Shown: in pieces, positions 24,465-33,342 of the stretch
How positions within the stretch are numbered: position 1 is the first letter of the stretch
Layout of the letters: every line of letters starts with the position of its first letter
Assembly (NCBI GenBank): GCA_015999745.1
Contig: JAECQP010000035.1
Location: forward strand, 1 to 38,621
Source: Sphingobacteriia bacterium
GTDB lineage: Bacteria > Bacteroidota > Bacteroidia > Chitinophagales > Chitinophagaceae
Direction of reading: 5' to 3'
DNA: 38,621 bases
Notes under the pieces: model-generated
Databases searched by the model: none
Seen by the model: only the letters and a program-made list of their open reading frames with translations
Told to the model about the DNA's origin: nothing
Program-made: the position numbers and the translations under genes

Positions 24465-25001
24465 TTAAAACCGGTTCTTCCACATCATGCTCTCCACAGG
24501 TTTGTTGGGCTGTCCGCTGTATTTGGCATTCGTTTTCTGGTTATACTTGGTGCCGATTTCTCCATCAACAGGGAAGTAGATCAGCTGGCCGATCGGCATG
24601 CCGGTATATATCCTTACGGGTTGTTTACAGGAAATTTCCAGCGTCCAGTTGCCACAGAACCCAACATCGCCTTTCCCGGCTGTTGCATGAATATCAATTC
24701 CCAGGCGGCCCGTAGAGGATTTACCCTCCAGGAACGGAACATGCGCATGTGTTTCGGTATACTCCAGGGTAACCCCAAGGTAAAACCCGGTTGGCTGCAA
24801 TACATACCCGTCTTCCGGTATTTCGAAATGTTCGATTGTATTGTGTTTTTTGGCATCCAATACGGCGTCTTTATACACAGCCAGCCATTTGCCCAGGTGT
24901 ACATCATAGCTGTTGCTGCCCAGGTCGCCACGGTCATAGGGTTCAATTTTAATGGTGCCCTTTTCCATTTCTTCCAGTATGCGCAGATCACTTAAAATCA
25001 T
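24465..25001 (-). CDS. dcd: dCTP deaminase
   Basis: Deaminates dCTP to dUTP, feeding dTMP synthesis. The 178-residue length is the form common in Bacteroidota. Motifs of the trimeric dUTPase-like fold are present: MILSDLRILEEMEKGTIKIEP, SNSYDVHLG, PTGFYLGVTLEYTE, the nucleotide loop LEGKSSTGRLGIDIHATAGKGD, and GFCGNWTLEI with the catalytic Glu at about residue 122. The monofunctional versus bifunctional (dCTP to dUMP) type cannot be settled by eye. It is divergent from the phosphopantetheinyl transferase gene. Confidence 0.93.
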   Translation of the reverse strand: MILSDLRILEEMEKGTIKIEPYDRGDLGSNSYDVHLGKWLAVYKDAVLDAKKHNTIEHFEIPEDGYVLQPTGFYLGVTLEYTETHAHVPFLEGKSSTGRLGIDIHATAGKGDVGFCGNWTLEISCKQPVRIYTGMPIGQLIYFPVDGEIGTKYNQKTNAKYSGQPNKPVESMMWKNRF

Positions 25002-25069
25002 TCCGTTACTTTTACAATTATATTATCATTCATTCTGATGCTGCAATATATAAACCCTTAAATCTTTTT

Positions 25070-25702
25070 GTGCCGCTCTATTATCAACAAAATATCAACG
25101 ACACTAGCCGTTTGGCGGTTTGGAAGATCGAAGAAGAAGCTGCTTTTTTTTTGCAAAAGGTTCCCCGCCACCTGCCTGCGGCCCATCCGCATAAACAGTT
25201 GCAGCACCTGGCCGGTCGTTACCTGCTTTCTTTTCTATACCCCGATTTCCCGGTTTCGCTGATCGAAATTGCCGATACCCGAAAGCCGTTCCTGCCACAG
25301 GAGGAATACCATTTTTCCATTTCGCACAGCGGAGACTATGCGGCAGCCATCGTCAGTAGTACGCATCGGGTGGGTGTTGATGCCGAAATGGTTACACCGC
25401 GGGTGGACCGGATCAAACATAAATTTTTACACCCGGAAGAGCTTGCTGCTATTGCCCATTTGAAAGGAGAGGAACTGATTACCCAACTGACCGTTTTGTG
25501 GAGCGCCAAAGAAGCGATGTTTAAATGGTGGGGAAGGGGGGAAGTGGATTTCAGGGAAGTCATGCGTACCCATCCGTTTGTACTGGAACCCTCCGGTATG
25601 ATTCATGCCTTGTTTCAGAAAAATGAATTCAGCCAGGCGCTTGAATTGCATTACCGGCAGGCTGAAGAGCTAAGCCTGGTTTGGATTGCAAGCCGGCACT
25701 GA
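25070..25702 (+). CDS. 4'-phosphopantetheinyl transferase superfamily protein
   Basis: Transfers the phosphopantetheine arm from CoA to a serine of an acyl or peptidyl carrier protein. The 210-residue length and the motifs VGVDAE (101-106, the metal-binding Asp and Glu) and LWSAKEAMFKW (143-153, containing the second Glu and two Lys) define the family; the upstream HFSISHSGDY is also typical. The length is of the Sfp/HetI type more than the short AcpS type. No ATG precedes the domain in frame; the GTG at 25070 is the best start. It ends 1 base before the convergent gene at 25704. The carrier protein served is unknown. Confidence 0.9.
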   Translation: MPLYYQQNINDTSRLAVWKIEEEAAFFLQKVPRHLPAAHPHKQLQHLAGRYLLSFLYPDFPVSLIEIADTRKPFLPQEEYHFSISHSGDYAAAIVSSTHRVGVDAEMVTPRVDRIKHKFLHPEELAAIAHLKGEELITQLTVLWSAKEAMFKWWGRGEVDFREVMRTHPFVLEPSGMIHALFQKNEFSQALELHYRQAEELSLVWIASRH

Positions 25703-25703
25703 T

Positions 25704-26807
25704 TTAGTCGGCAATCTTGTTCCGGGTTTTGGTAACCTGTTTCAGCAACTTACGCAGTCCCTGTTTTAAATGCGTTTTAAGCAACTGGCCCATGGTGCGT
25801 GATTTCAGGTAGTTGTTGTTCCGGAAATGCTTCGCCAGTTCTTCTTTTAGCTGGTTGATTTTTTCCGGCTTGGAAATATCGTCATCGTCCATGATATCGA
25901 GTAATTCCTTGATCCGGTAGCGGGATGATACCAGCCTGAAAGTCATCATCGTTTTTTCTTCGGCCTGGTATTGCTCTATGGATTTGGGGTTGAGGTGTTT
26001 CATCACAATTTTCACAAAGGGCTGGTTCTCTTTGAAAAACTGCGGCAGGTATAAATTTTTTCTGCCTTCATACGCCTGCTGATCAAAATCAATGGCGCGG
26101 ATCCGGTACTGGTAATCTTCAATATCCGGAATGATGTTCACCACAAAATTATACGCGCGCATATCGCCCAGCAATTGCACAAAGCAACGTTCGTTGAATT
26201 TCACAAACTCTTTGGCCAGCCTGATCTGGTTGGTATGTTTGTCGTTGAGATAATCGTGGATAAAAATGTCTCCGGGAATGCCCGGAATATGCTCCTCAAT
26301 TAAAGTATCCTTGCAGGTAAAATAGGTCATCCTGTTGGGAGACAGCATGTGCTCCAGTTCCAGGCCGTACACCCGGCTGGCATCGGCCTGTTTGATATAA
26401 TAATGATCGTAGTTATCGTTGAACTTGTTTACGATACGGATCCGGAACGGCTTGCTGTTGCCAAAATAGCAATAATCGATTCGGGCAACATCCAGGTGAT
26501 CTGCATAACTCATATCACCCTCTGTTTTCAGGATGGCGTATACCCGTACCAGGTTGTCGCGCAGGAATTCCCATTCATGCATGTCGTAGGATACCTTTTC
26601 CCAGGCAGTATCGTTGCCATGTTTGTCTTTCAGCGGTATGGTATAGGTAAACCGTTGCAGGTCCTTGTACCCAAAGGGCAGTATCACTTCCCTTCCGTAT
26701 TTAATCAGGTATGCGCGCAGGTCTTCCTTAATCGGATACATGGGCTTTTTCTTCGAAGGCAGATTCGATTGCCCCTGGTGGTTCATATTTTCCGTAAAGT
26801 TAATCAA
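25704..26807 (-). CDS. Uncharacterised protein with protein-kinase-like motifs
   Basis: A 367-residue soluble protein that I do not recognise as a named family. It carries a set of motifs in kinase order: YYIKQA (K139, like the VAIK lysine), an acidic helix with E152, LIEEHIPG (170-176, like the hinge of aminoglycoside/ABC1-type kinases), LGDMRAYN (D215 and N220, like the HxD...N catalytic loop with His lost) and AIDFD (D240, D242, like DFG). Spacing is compatible with a small atypical kinase fold. The C-terminal 60 residues are strongly basic. Its start overlaps the end of the DUF2130 gene by 8 bases, so the two are co-translated. The motifs are seen; kinase activity is inferred. Confidence 0.7.
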   Translation of the reverse strand: MINFTENMNHQGQSNLPSKKKPMYPIKEDLRAYLIKYGREVILPFGYKDLQRFTYTIPLKDKHGNDTAWEKVSYDMHEWEFLRDNLVRVYAILKTEGDMSYADHLDVARIDYCYFGNSKPFRIRIVNKFNDNYDHYYIKQADASRVYGLELEHMLSPNRMTYFTCKDTLIEEHIPGIPGDIFIHDYLNDKHTNQIRLAKEFVKFNERCFVQLLGDMRAYNFVVNIIPDIEDYQYRIRAIDFDQQAYEGRKNLYLPQFFKENQPFVKIVMKHLNPKSIEQYQAEEKTMMTFRLVSSRYRIKELLDIMDDDDISKPEKINQLKEELAKHFRNNNYLKSRTMGQLLKTHLKQGLRKLLKQVTKTRNKIAD

Positions 26808-28002
26808 GCAGCATCGGGTCGTTATCGTCTTCCAATAAATTCAGGTTCACGGCATCCGCTCCTGCAATGCCTTCCACGGAACCTTTAATATGCGCGGCGT
26901 TCAGCAGAATCTTGTCCAGTTGTTTCTCCCGCGCTTTCCAGAGTTTCTCCATGGCATCCCGTTCTTTCTGAATGCTGCTGCGCATACTCCTGTATCCTTC
27001 GCTGATGGCTTTCCATTGTTCACTAAACTCCGTTCCGGTTAAGTAATCGTAGAGCATCACCATTTTATCGCCTTTGTTATCCTGGCTTTTCCTGGCATCG
27101 GCCACTTTTAATATGGAATTGCGCAATAAGAGGGCTACACTTCTCACCTCGGAAAACGTACAAATGTAAACACCGTCCTTTTCGCCAAAACGTTCCATGT
27201 CTTTGGGTAGTGTTTGGGTAACAATCACGGCTACATCAGCTCCGAAATGGCGCATATCTTTTTTCAGTTTCTCAATCCAGTCGTTGGCAAAATCTTTGGT
27301 ACGTTTACTCTCGTAAATGATTTTCCCCGCTTCACTGCCAAACTGGTTTCTTACCAGTTGAATACAGTCTGCACCCCTTACGCCTTTACCCACTTCCTCT
27401 ATTTTGTCGAAGGGGAATGTTCCCTGCAGAAGTTCTTCCAGCATCAGTTCCTGCACTTCTCCCTGCAACTGCATACTACCTTGTTCCGATTTTCTGCGCA
27501 TTTCCTCAGCCAGTTTTTTCTGGTCTTCCAGTTGCTTTTCCAGTTCCCTTATCCGCAAGGCATGTTCCTGGTCTTTCAGGCTGATTTTTTCGGCCTCTTC
27601 TTTAGCCAGTTGCTCTTTCAGTTTGGCCCTTTCTTCTATTAATTGCCTTTGGACGGTGAGTTGTAATTCCTGTTCCTTATTGATCAGCGCCTGTTCTTTT
27701 TGTAAAAAATCCAGTTCTTTTTTCCGGGCTTCTTTCAGTTTTTCTTCCGCATCAGCCGCATTTTGCTGAAACATTTTCAACTGATTTTCATAGTCGGCGG
27801 CCAGGGTTTTACGAATAGTGTCCTGCAGTTCGGATTGTATCCGCTTTCTCTCCGCTTCCAACTGCAACGCAGTTTCCGCTTCCTTCTTCTTTTGCCATTC
27901 CACCATTTTGGTGCGCAATTCCTTTTCAATTTCGGCCCGGGTAGAATCTCCCGGGGTAAATTCATGATTGCAATGGGGGCAGGTAATGATTAATTCGGAC
28001 AT
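26800..28002 (-). CDS. DUF2130 domain-containing coiled-coil protein
   Basis: A 400-residue protein. It begins with a single zinc-finger-like CPHC (ITCPHCNHEF), followed by a very long charged coiled coil (about 20-190), and then the DUF2130 domain (about 195-375) with LLQGTFPFDKIEEVGKGVRGAD and KIIYESKRTKDFANDWIEKL. The D...ExK arrangement (GADC then YESKR) resembles a PD-(D/E)XK nuclease core, to which DUF2130 has been related. The C-terminus is acidic (LLEDDNDPMLLD). It is the upstream partner of the kinase-like gene, overlapping it by 8 bases. Family assignment is good; function is unknown. Confidence 0.85.
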   Translation of the reverse strand: MSELIITCPHCNHEFTPGDSTRAEIEKELRTKMVEWQKKKEAETALQLEAERKRIQSELQDTIRKTLAADYENQLKMFQQNAADAEEKLKEARKKELDFLQKEQALINKEQELQLTVQRQLIEERAKLKEQLAKEEAEKISLKDQEHALRIRELEKQLEDQKKLAEEMRRKSEQGSMQLQGEVQELMLEELLQGTFPFDKIEEVGKGVRGADCIQLVRNQFGSEAGKIIYESKRTKDFANDWIEKLKKDMRHFGADVAVIVTQTLPKDMERFGEKDGVYICTFSEVRSVALLLRNSILKVADARKSQDNKGDKMVMLYDYLTGTEFSEQWKAISEGYRSMRSSIQKERDAMEKLWKAREKQLDKILLNAAHIKGSVEGIAGADAVNLNLLEDDNDPMLLD

Positions 28003-28163
28003 CTGTATCTGGTTAGGAAGTGAAGGTATTAAAAAGGAGTGGATTTGTATTGCTCCGGCCTGGTGAGAAGCCTTTACCTGTGCAGGGCCGTTTTCGCATT
28101 ATGAAATCAAAAATATTTATTGATACTATTATTTCATTATTTTTAGCAATAACTACTGCTTGC

Positions 28164-28769
28164 ATGAATTCCATTACAGGAAATACAGCCGAATTGCAAC
28201 AATTTCAAAAGTTGATTGCCAACGGAGATGAAGGGGCTTTCAGAAAGCTCTTCGATCTGTATTTCTGTAACCTCAGCCAGTTTGTATTCTCCTTTGTAAA
28301 AACCAGGGATGTATCCACCGAAATTGTAGATGGGGTTTTTATTCGCTTATGGCATAACCGAAGCAGTATAGACCAGATAGATAACCTTCGGGTTTATTTG
28401 TACAAGGCGGCTAAAAATGCGGCATTGAATTATATTTCCCGGCACGCCCGGAAGAATATCCTGGAACCCTTTGATGACATCACCATTCAGTTAAAAGACG
28501 AGTCCAGCCCGGAGGGTTTGCTGATTACCAAGGAGATGCTTCAGAAGATCCGGGAAACGGTAGATTTATTACCTCCGCGCTGTAAAATGATCTTCAAACT
28601 GATCCGGGAAGACGGTCTTAAATATAAGGAAGTAGCCGAAATCCTGAACATCTCTGTTAAAACCGTAGATGCCCAGATGGTCATCGCGGTGTCCCGCGTA
28701 AGAGAGTTGATGAGCAATCATTTGAACCTGCCTTCCGTACTCCCCAAAAAAAATATGGAAAACCTTTAG
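28164..28769 (+). CDS. ECF sigma factor of the PUL (FecI-like)
   Basis: Bacteroidota-type ECF sigma factor expected to activate the SusC/SusD operon downstream once released by the FecR anti-sigma protein. The ATG at 28164 gives 201 residues: region 2 (about 24-92, with GDEGAFRKLFDLYFCNLSQFV split over the helix and VFIRLWHNR), and region 4 (about 130-185, with LPPRCKMIFKLIREDGLKYKEVAEILNISVKTVDAQM). The frame opens further upstream (GTG at 28020, ATG at 28101) but that stretch is hydrophobic and not sigma-like. A weak promoter (TTTA, 19 bases, TATTTTTA at 28138-28145) fits the ATG at 28164. Divergent from the DUF2130 gene; FecR follows after 44 bases. Confidence 0.9.
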   Translation: MNSITGNTAELQQFQKLIANGDEGAFRKLFDLYFCNLSQFVFSFVKTRDVSTEIVDGVFIRLWHNRSSIDQIDNLRVYLYKAAKNAALNYISRHARKNILEPFDDITIQLKDESSPEGLLITKEMLQKIRETVDLLPPRCKMIFKLIREDGLKYKEVAEILNISVKTVDAQMVIAVSRVRELMSNHLNLPSVLPKKNMENL

Positions 28770-28813
28770 GGTGAACTGTCCGAATCGGGGTCTTATTACG
28801 GAGACCACGATAT

Positions 28814-29941
28814 ATGACTCCAGAACGAATCAATGCATTGTATGCCCGAAAGCTGTCCGGTGAAGCCAGTATCAATGAACTACAGGAGCTGGAAGACTTA
28901 TTAAAGGATCACCTGGAAGAACAGTTTTTCCAGGAGATGTTTACAGGCTGGTGGGAGTCCGGAAAGAATCATTCGCTGCAGCAATTGGAAGATAAAGACC
29001 GGCATTTTGATTTCATTCTTCAAAACGCCGGAACGGTATTGCCTCCGGATAAGGATTCAGTTACCCCAATTCCTGTACGCAAACGTTCACTGGCAGCCTA
29101 TTATATCGGTGCGCTGGCCGCAGCAGTCATTGCCGGTTTTGTATTCTTCTATATTCCTGAATTGATTTCTTCTGCCAGGGACGGGTTTAAGCGTTCCGCC
29201 GGTTTAAACGAAATTGTAACGAAAAAAGGAACCAAGTCTAAATTGTTGTTACCGGACGGTACCAAGGTTTGGCTCAATTCGGATAGCCGCCTGTATTATG
29301 CCGATAATTTTTCCGGTACCCAACGGGAAGTAAGGTTGGAGGGCGAAGCTTTTTTTGATGTGGTTAAAGATAGCAAGCGCCCGTTTATTGTAAAGACTTC
29401 CGGTATTAACATCAGGGTACTGGGTACCGCTTTTAATGTAAAATCCTATCCCCAGGAACCCACTATCGAAGCTACACTGGTGCGGGGGTTGATTGAAGTG
29501 GAGAAGAATAACCAACCAGCCGCGCCAAAAATCAAGCTGCATCCCAATGAAAAGCTGGTGTTTAACAAGGAGGATGGTTCAGGTACAAAAACAGAAAAGA
29601 TAACCAGGGACCCTGTTTCCCTGAAAACGGCCACAGTTCAATCTTCACCCCGTATTTCCATTACCACTTTACCTGAAAATATCACAGACAGTTCCCGGAT
29701 GGAAACATCCTGGGTTTTTGGAAAGCTATTGTTTGAAGGAGATACATTCAGAGAACTGGCTGCTAAAATGGAGCGTTGGTTCAATGTGAGAATCATCTTT
29801 AAAAGCAATAGGGTGGCCAATTACCGTTTCAGAGGCGTATTCGAAAATGAAAATATTGTAGAAGCCCTGCAGGCTTTGCAACTGACGGCTTCTTTTAACT
29901 TTAAAATAATAGGAAATGAAGTATATGTAGATAGAAAATAA
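28814..29941 (+). CDS. FecR family anti-sigma factor
   Basis: Inner-membrane protein that holds the sigma factor and receives the signal from the outer-membrane transducer. The 375 residues are arranged as: cytoplasmic N-terminal domain (1-90), one membrane helix (about 92-114, AAYYIGALAAAVIAGFVFFY), a periplasmic FecR domain (about 130-240, with TKSKLLLPDGTKVWLNSDSRL and VRLEGEAFFDVVKD and IRVLGTAFNVKSY) and a C-terminal DUF4974 (about 305-373, with TFRELAAKMERWFNVRI), which resembles the STN domain. It sits between the sigma gene and the STN-carrying SusC gene, the classical order of such a signalling cascade. Confidence 0.95.
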   Translation: MTPERINALYARKLSGEASINELQELEDLLKDHLEEQFFQEMFTGWWESGKNHSLQQLEDKDRHFDFILQNAGTVLPPDKDSVTPIPVRKRSLAAYYIGALAAAVIAGFVFFYIPELISSARDGFKRSAGLNEIVTKKGTKSKLLLPDGTKVWLNSDSRLYYADNFSGTQREVRLEGEAFFDVVKDSKRPFIVKTSGINIRVLGTAFNVKSYPQEPTIEATLVRGLIEVEKNNQPAAPKIKLHPNEKLVFNKEDGSGTKTEKITRDPVSLKTATVQSSPRISITTLPENITDSSRMETSWVFGKLLFEGDTFRELAAKMERWFNVRIIFKSNRVANYRFRGVFENENIVEALQALQLTASFNFKIIGNEVYVDRK

Positions 29942-29951
29942 AACAAAAAAA

Positions 29952-30023
29952 TCGGGAAATGCGGTAACATTCCCCGACAAGTCTAAAACAGAAATTCCCC
30001 TTGGTTTAGCCTGAAGGAATTTC
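29952..30023 (+). promoter_or_regulatory. Two consecutive hairpins in the fecR-susC gap
   Basis: First: TCGGGAAATG (29952-29961) with CATTCCCCGA (29968-29977), one mismatch. Second: GAAATTCC (29991-29998) with GGAATTTC (30016-30023), 8 bp perfect. Neither is followed by a good T run, so they look more like leader-RNA structures or an attenuator/processing site that sets susC levels apart from fecR than like a terminator. Confidence 0.45.
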
Positions 30024-30048
30024 ACATTAAAAACCCAAAACTAAAGGT

Positions 30049-33000
30049 ATGAAAAAAAATGTGCCTAGTGGAGAGCATCTGATTGCCCCACATCGTTTTT
30101 TTCTCAAAATGCTCTTGTTTATGAAATTGACGATTGCGATTATTCTCTTAACCACGTTCCAGGTTGCTGCGTCGGAAGGAAACGCCCAGAATGTTACCCT
30201 GCAGATGAGGCAGGCTGAAATTCAAAAGGTTTTCAGGGCAATTGAGAAACAAAGCCCTTATTATTTTCTCTACAATTATGACCTGCCTGCCTTACAAAAA
30301 AAGGTAGACGTAGATGTGAAAAATGCACCGGTTAAATCTTTCCTGGATCAACTGCTTACTGGCTCCGGTTTAACCTACCGCATCATGAACAGCAAACTGG
30401 TGGTTATTGTACCTTTAACCGGTACACCATCTTTTCAGGAAGCGGACAAACGCATCTCCGGGACAGTAACCGGCGAGGCGGGAGAGCCGCTGGCCGGAGT
30501 TAGTATTCAGATTAAAGGATCCAATTTTGGAACCAGTACCGATAGCAAAGGTCATTTTTCGCTGGAAGTTCCGGATAATACTGTTTTGATCGTATCCTAT
30601 GTGGGCTACGAATCACAGGAAATTTCTACTGCAGGACAAAACAGTCTTACGGTTGCGCTAAAGCTCTCCGACAAACAACTGGATCAGGTGATTGTAGTTG
30701 GATATGGTACTCAAAAGAAAAAAGACGTAACCGGCGCCATTACTACTATTTCCGGTAAAGAAATGGAAGATCGCCCCAATACCCAGTTTGGCTATGCCAT
30801 TCAGGGTAAAGCTGCGGGGGTTCAGGTAATCAGGCCTTCCGGTCAGCCACAGGCAGGATTTTCCATCCGAATCCGCGGTACCTCAACCATCACTGCCGGG
30901 AGCGAGCCCTTATACCTGGTAGATGGGGTTCCCACTTCCAGCACACAGGATATCAACCCGGCAGATATTGAATCCATCACCGTATTGAAAGATGCTTCTG
31001 CAGCTGCCATCTACGGATCTTCCGGTGCAAACGGTGTTGTATTGATTACTACTAAAAGAGGGAAAAACCAGAAAACAAAAGTAAATTTCAATACATACAC
31101 CGGTTCTGCAAAAGTTTGGAAGAATCAGGATGTATTAAATGCCGCGCAATACAAAGACCTGATGACCGAAATGGGCCAGTCTGCAGATTGGACTAAATAC
31201 ACTGCAGACAGGGACTGGCAGAAAGAAGTATTCAGAACCGCTAAAACCAATAGTTATCAGTTGAGTGTTGCCGGCGGTAATGAAACAACCGGGTTCTATT
31301 TATCTGGCGGTTATGTACGCCAGGAAGGGGTGGTAATGACCAACGAGCTGAACCGATACAGCTTTAAGGCAAATATTGACCATAAAATCAGCGATATTTT
31401 TAAAGTGGGTACCAGCATCAGTTACAGCCGCTGGAAAGATATTGATGTAAGCGAGAATAGAAAATACGGAAGTATTAACGCCATTTTAACCGGCGCTCCT
31501 GTTACCAATGTGTATAATACGGATGGCACTTTTGCGATTCACCCTTTTATACAGGATTTGGAAAATCCGGTTGCGCTGCTGCTGAAGAATGAGCATTCCT
31601 GGATCAATAACAGGATCAATGCCAATGCGTATATTGAAGCAACCCTGCCGCAGAACATCAGACTTCGTTCTATGTTCGGGTATGAACAACTCAACGGCAC
31701 GTATAATGCCTGGGTGGATCCCTACAGAAGCCGTGAGGGCCGCGGATTCAACGGTATTGCCGATCTTTACAACAATCAGTATAATTTCTGGATTTCAGAA
31801 AATACAGCTACCTGGGGTAAGGCAATCGGTAACCACAACCTGAACTTGTTGGCCGGTTTTATAATTTCTGAAAAATCCACTTCGGGTTCCAATATCCATG
31901 CCACCGGATTTGGCAGCAGCGCTATCCCGAATGTAAGCGGAGGCTCTATCAAAACCAGCGGCTATACTTTTTCCAAAAGAAGAAATGTGGCTGCCTTGTC
32001 GAGGTTGAATTATTCCTACGACGGAAGGTTTTTGCTAACAGCCAATTTCAGAGCGGATGCTTCCACTGTATTTTCAAATACCAGCAATCCATGGGGCTAT
32101 TTCCCTTCCTTCTCCGGTGGATGGGTCATCAGCAGGGAACGGTTCTTTGCAGGAGTGAAGCATGTGAATGAACTCAAACTGCGTGCAGGCTGGGGTACGG
32201 TAGGTAATGATCAGGCAGCGGATTATGCTTCCTATGGTTTGGTGAATGCCGGTTCTTATTATGTATTCGGCAACAATGTGATACCTGGAACCTCCCTGCA
32301 GTCTATCGAAAACAAGAGCCTGAAATGGGAAACCACCAAGCAGACCAATATTGGTCTGGATCTGAGTCTCTTCAACAACAGGGTACAGATCACCACAGAC
32401 TACTATGTAAAACAAACCAATGAGATGCTGCTGAACAGGCCGATTCCTGCCAGTGTAGGTATCCCTTCCAACACCGCTACCAAAAATATCGGCCGTATGG
32501 AAAACAGGGGTTTTGAATTCCAGGTGAGCAGTAAGAACCTGGTGAAAGAACTGAAATGGAGCACCGATTTCAATATCTCTTTTAACAAGAGTAAAATCAT
32601 CAGCCTCGATGGAGGTACTATCAAGGTAGGGTATATTTCAGATCGTGGTAATGTTGCCATTGCCAAGGAAGGAGAGCAGCTTGGATTGTTTTACGGATAC
32701 ATTTCAGACGGAGTGGACCCGGCAACCGGTATGATTAAATATCGGGATCTCGACAACAGCGGTACACTAAATGATGCCGATCAGACGGTTATCGGAAATG
32801 CCAATCCGAAATATGTGTTCGGCTTAACCAACTCATTCTCTTACAAAAACTGGTCATTGAATGTATTTATCCAGGGCGTACAGGGAAATGATATTTTCAA
32901 CGCCACCCGTATTGAATCGGAAGGTTTGATGGACGAAGGAAACCAGCGGGCCTCAGTCTTAAACAGATGGAAGTCTGTCGGTCAGGTAACCGATATGCCT

Positions 33001-33321
33001 AAAGCAACTTTTGGCAGTGACATGAACTCCCGTATTTCTTCCCGTTTTATCGAAAGTGGTTCTTTTGTAAGGCTTAAATCCGTAACACTGGGATATGAGT
33101 TGCCCAAGCGCCTGCTTACCCGTTTAAAAATGAGCAGACTGTACGTATATGTTACCAGCGAAAATCTGTTGACATTCACTAGGTACAGCGGATTTGATCC
33201 TGAAGTCAGCTTCTACGGAAGGAGCACAGACAATGCGGTCAAGAATATTGCACCCGGTGTGGATTATGGAACTTATCCTCAGTCAAGGGAGTTTATCCTG
33301 GGTCTAAACATTACATTTTAA
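30049..33321 (+). CDS. SusC-type TonB-dependent transporter with STN signalling domain
   Basis: Outer-membrane transporter that imports oligosaccharides captured by its SusD lid. The 1090 residues are arranged as: signal region (1-47, with a basic leader before FMKLTIAIILLTTFQVA), an STN domain (about 48-122), which passes the signal to FecR, a CarboxypepD-like domain (about 136-206, SGTVTGEAGEPLAGVSIQIKG), a TonB-box-like stretch before VVGYGTQKKKDVTGAI (about 212-230), plug (to about 345, with GVQVIRPSGQPQAGFSIRIRG and YGSSGANGVVLITTK) and a barrel ending in REFILGLNITF, a normal terminal strand. The STN domain marks it as a sigma/anti-sigma regulated transducer. SusD follows after 21 bases. 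Confidence 0.97.
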   Translation: MKKNVPSGEHLIAPHRFFLKMLLFMKLTIAIILLTTFQVAASEGNAQNVTLQMRQAEIQKVFRAIEKQSPYYFLYNYDLPALQKKVDVDVKNAPVKSFLDQLLTGSGLTYRIMNSKLVVIVPLTGTPSFQEADKRISGTVTGEAGEPLAGVSIQIKGSNFGTSTDSKGHFSLEVPDNTVLIVSYVGYESQEISTAGQNSLTVALKLSDKQLDQVIVVGYGTQKKKDVTGAITTISGKEMEDRPNTQFGYAIQGKAAGVQVIRPSGQPQAGFSIRIRGTSTITAGSEPLYLVDGVPTSSTQDINPADIESITVLKDASAAAIYGSSGANGVVLITTKRGKNQKTKVNFNTYTGSAKVWKNQDVLNAAQYKDLMTEMGQSADWTKYTADRDWQKEVFRTAKTNSYQLSVAGGNETTGFYLSGGYVRQEGVVMTNELNRYSFKANIDHKISDIFKVGTSISYSRWKDIDVSENRKYGSINAILTGAPVTNVYNTDGTFAIHPFIQDLENPVALLLKNEHSWINNRINANAYIEATLPQNIRLRSMFGYEQLNGTYNAWVDPYRSREGRGFNGIADLYNNQYNFWISENTATWGKAIGNHNLNLLAGFIISEKSTSGSNIHATGFGSSAIPNVSGGSIKTSGYTFSKRRNVAALSRLNYSYDGRFLLTANFRADASTVFSNTSNPWGYFPSFSGGWVISRERFFAGVKHVNELKLRAGWGTVGNDQAADYASYGLVNAGSYYVFGNNVIPGTSLQSIENKSLKWETTKQTNIGLDLSLFNNRVQITTDYYVKQTNEMLLNRPIPASVGIPSNTATKNIGRMENRGFEFQVSSKNLVKELKWSTDFNISFNKSKIISLDGGTIKVGYISDRGNVAIAKEGEQLGLFYGYISDGVDPATGMIKYRDLDNSGTLNDADQTVIGNANPKYVFGLTNSFSYKNWSLNVFIQGVQGNDIFNATRIESEGLMDEGNQRASVLNRWKSVGQVTDMPKATFGSDMNSRISSRFIESGSFVRLKSVTLGYELPKRLLTRLKMSRLYVYVTSENLLTFTRYSGFDPEVSFYGRSTDNAVKNIAPGVDYGTYPQSREFILGLNITF

Positions 33322-33342
33322 TCATTGCAAAAAAAACATATC

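Noticed and set aside
26349..26888. 179-codon forward frame
   Set aside because: Antisense to the kinase-like gene; the reverse frame has coherent motifs and an 8-base overlap with the DUF2130 gene.
28020..28163. Upstream GTG/ATG starts of the PUL sigma factor
   Set aside because: The added residues are hydrophobic and not part of an ECF sigma factor; a promoter-like element lies inside the stretch.
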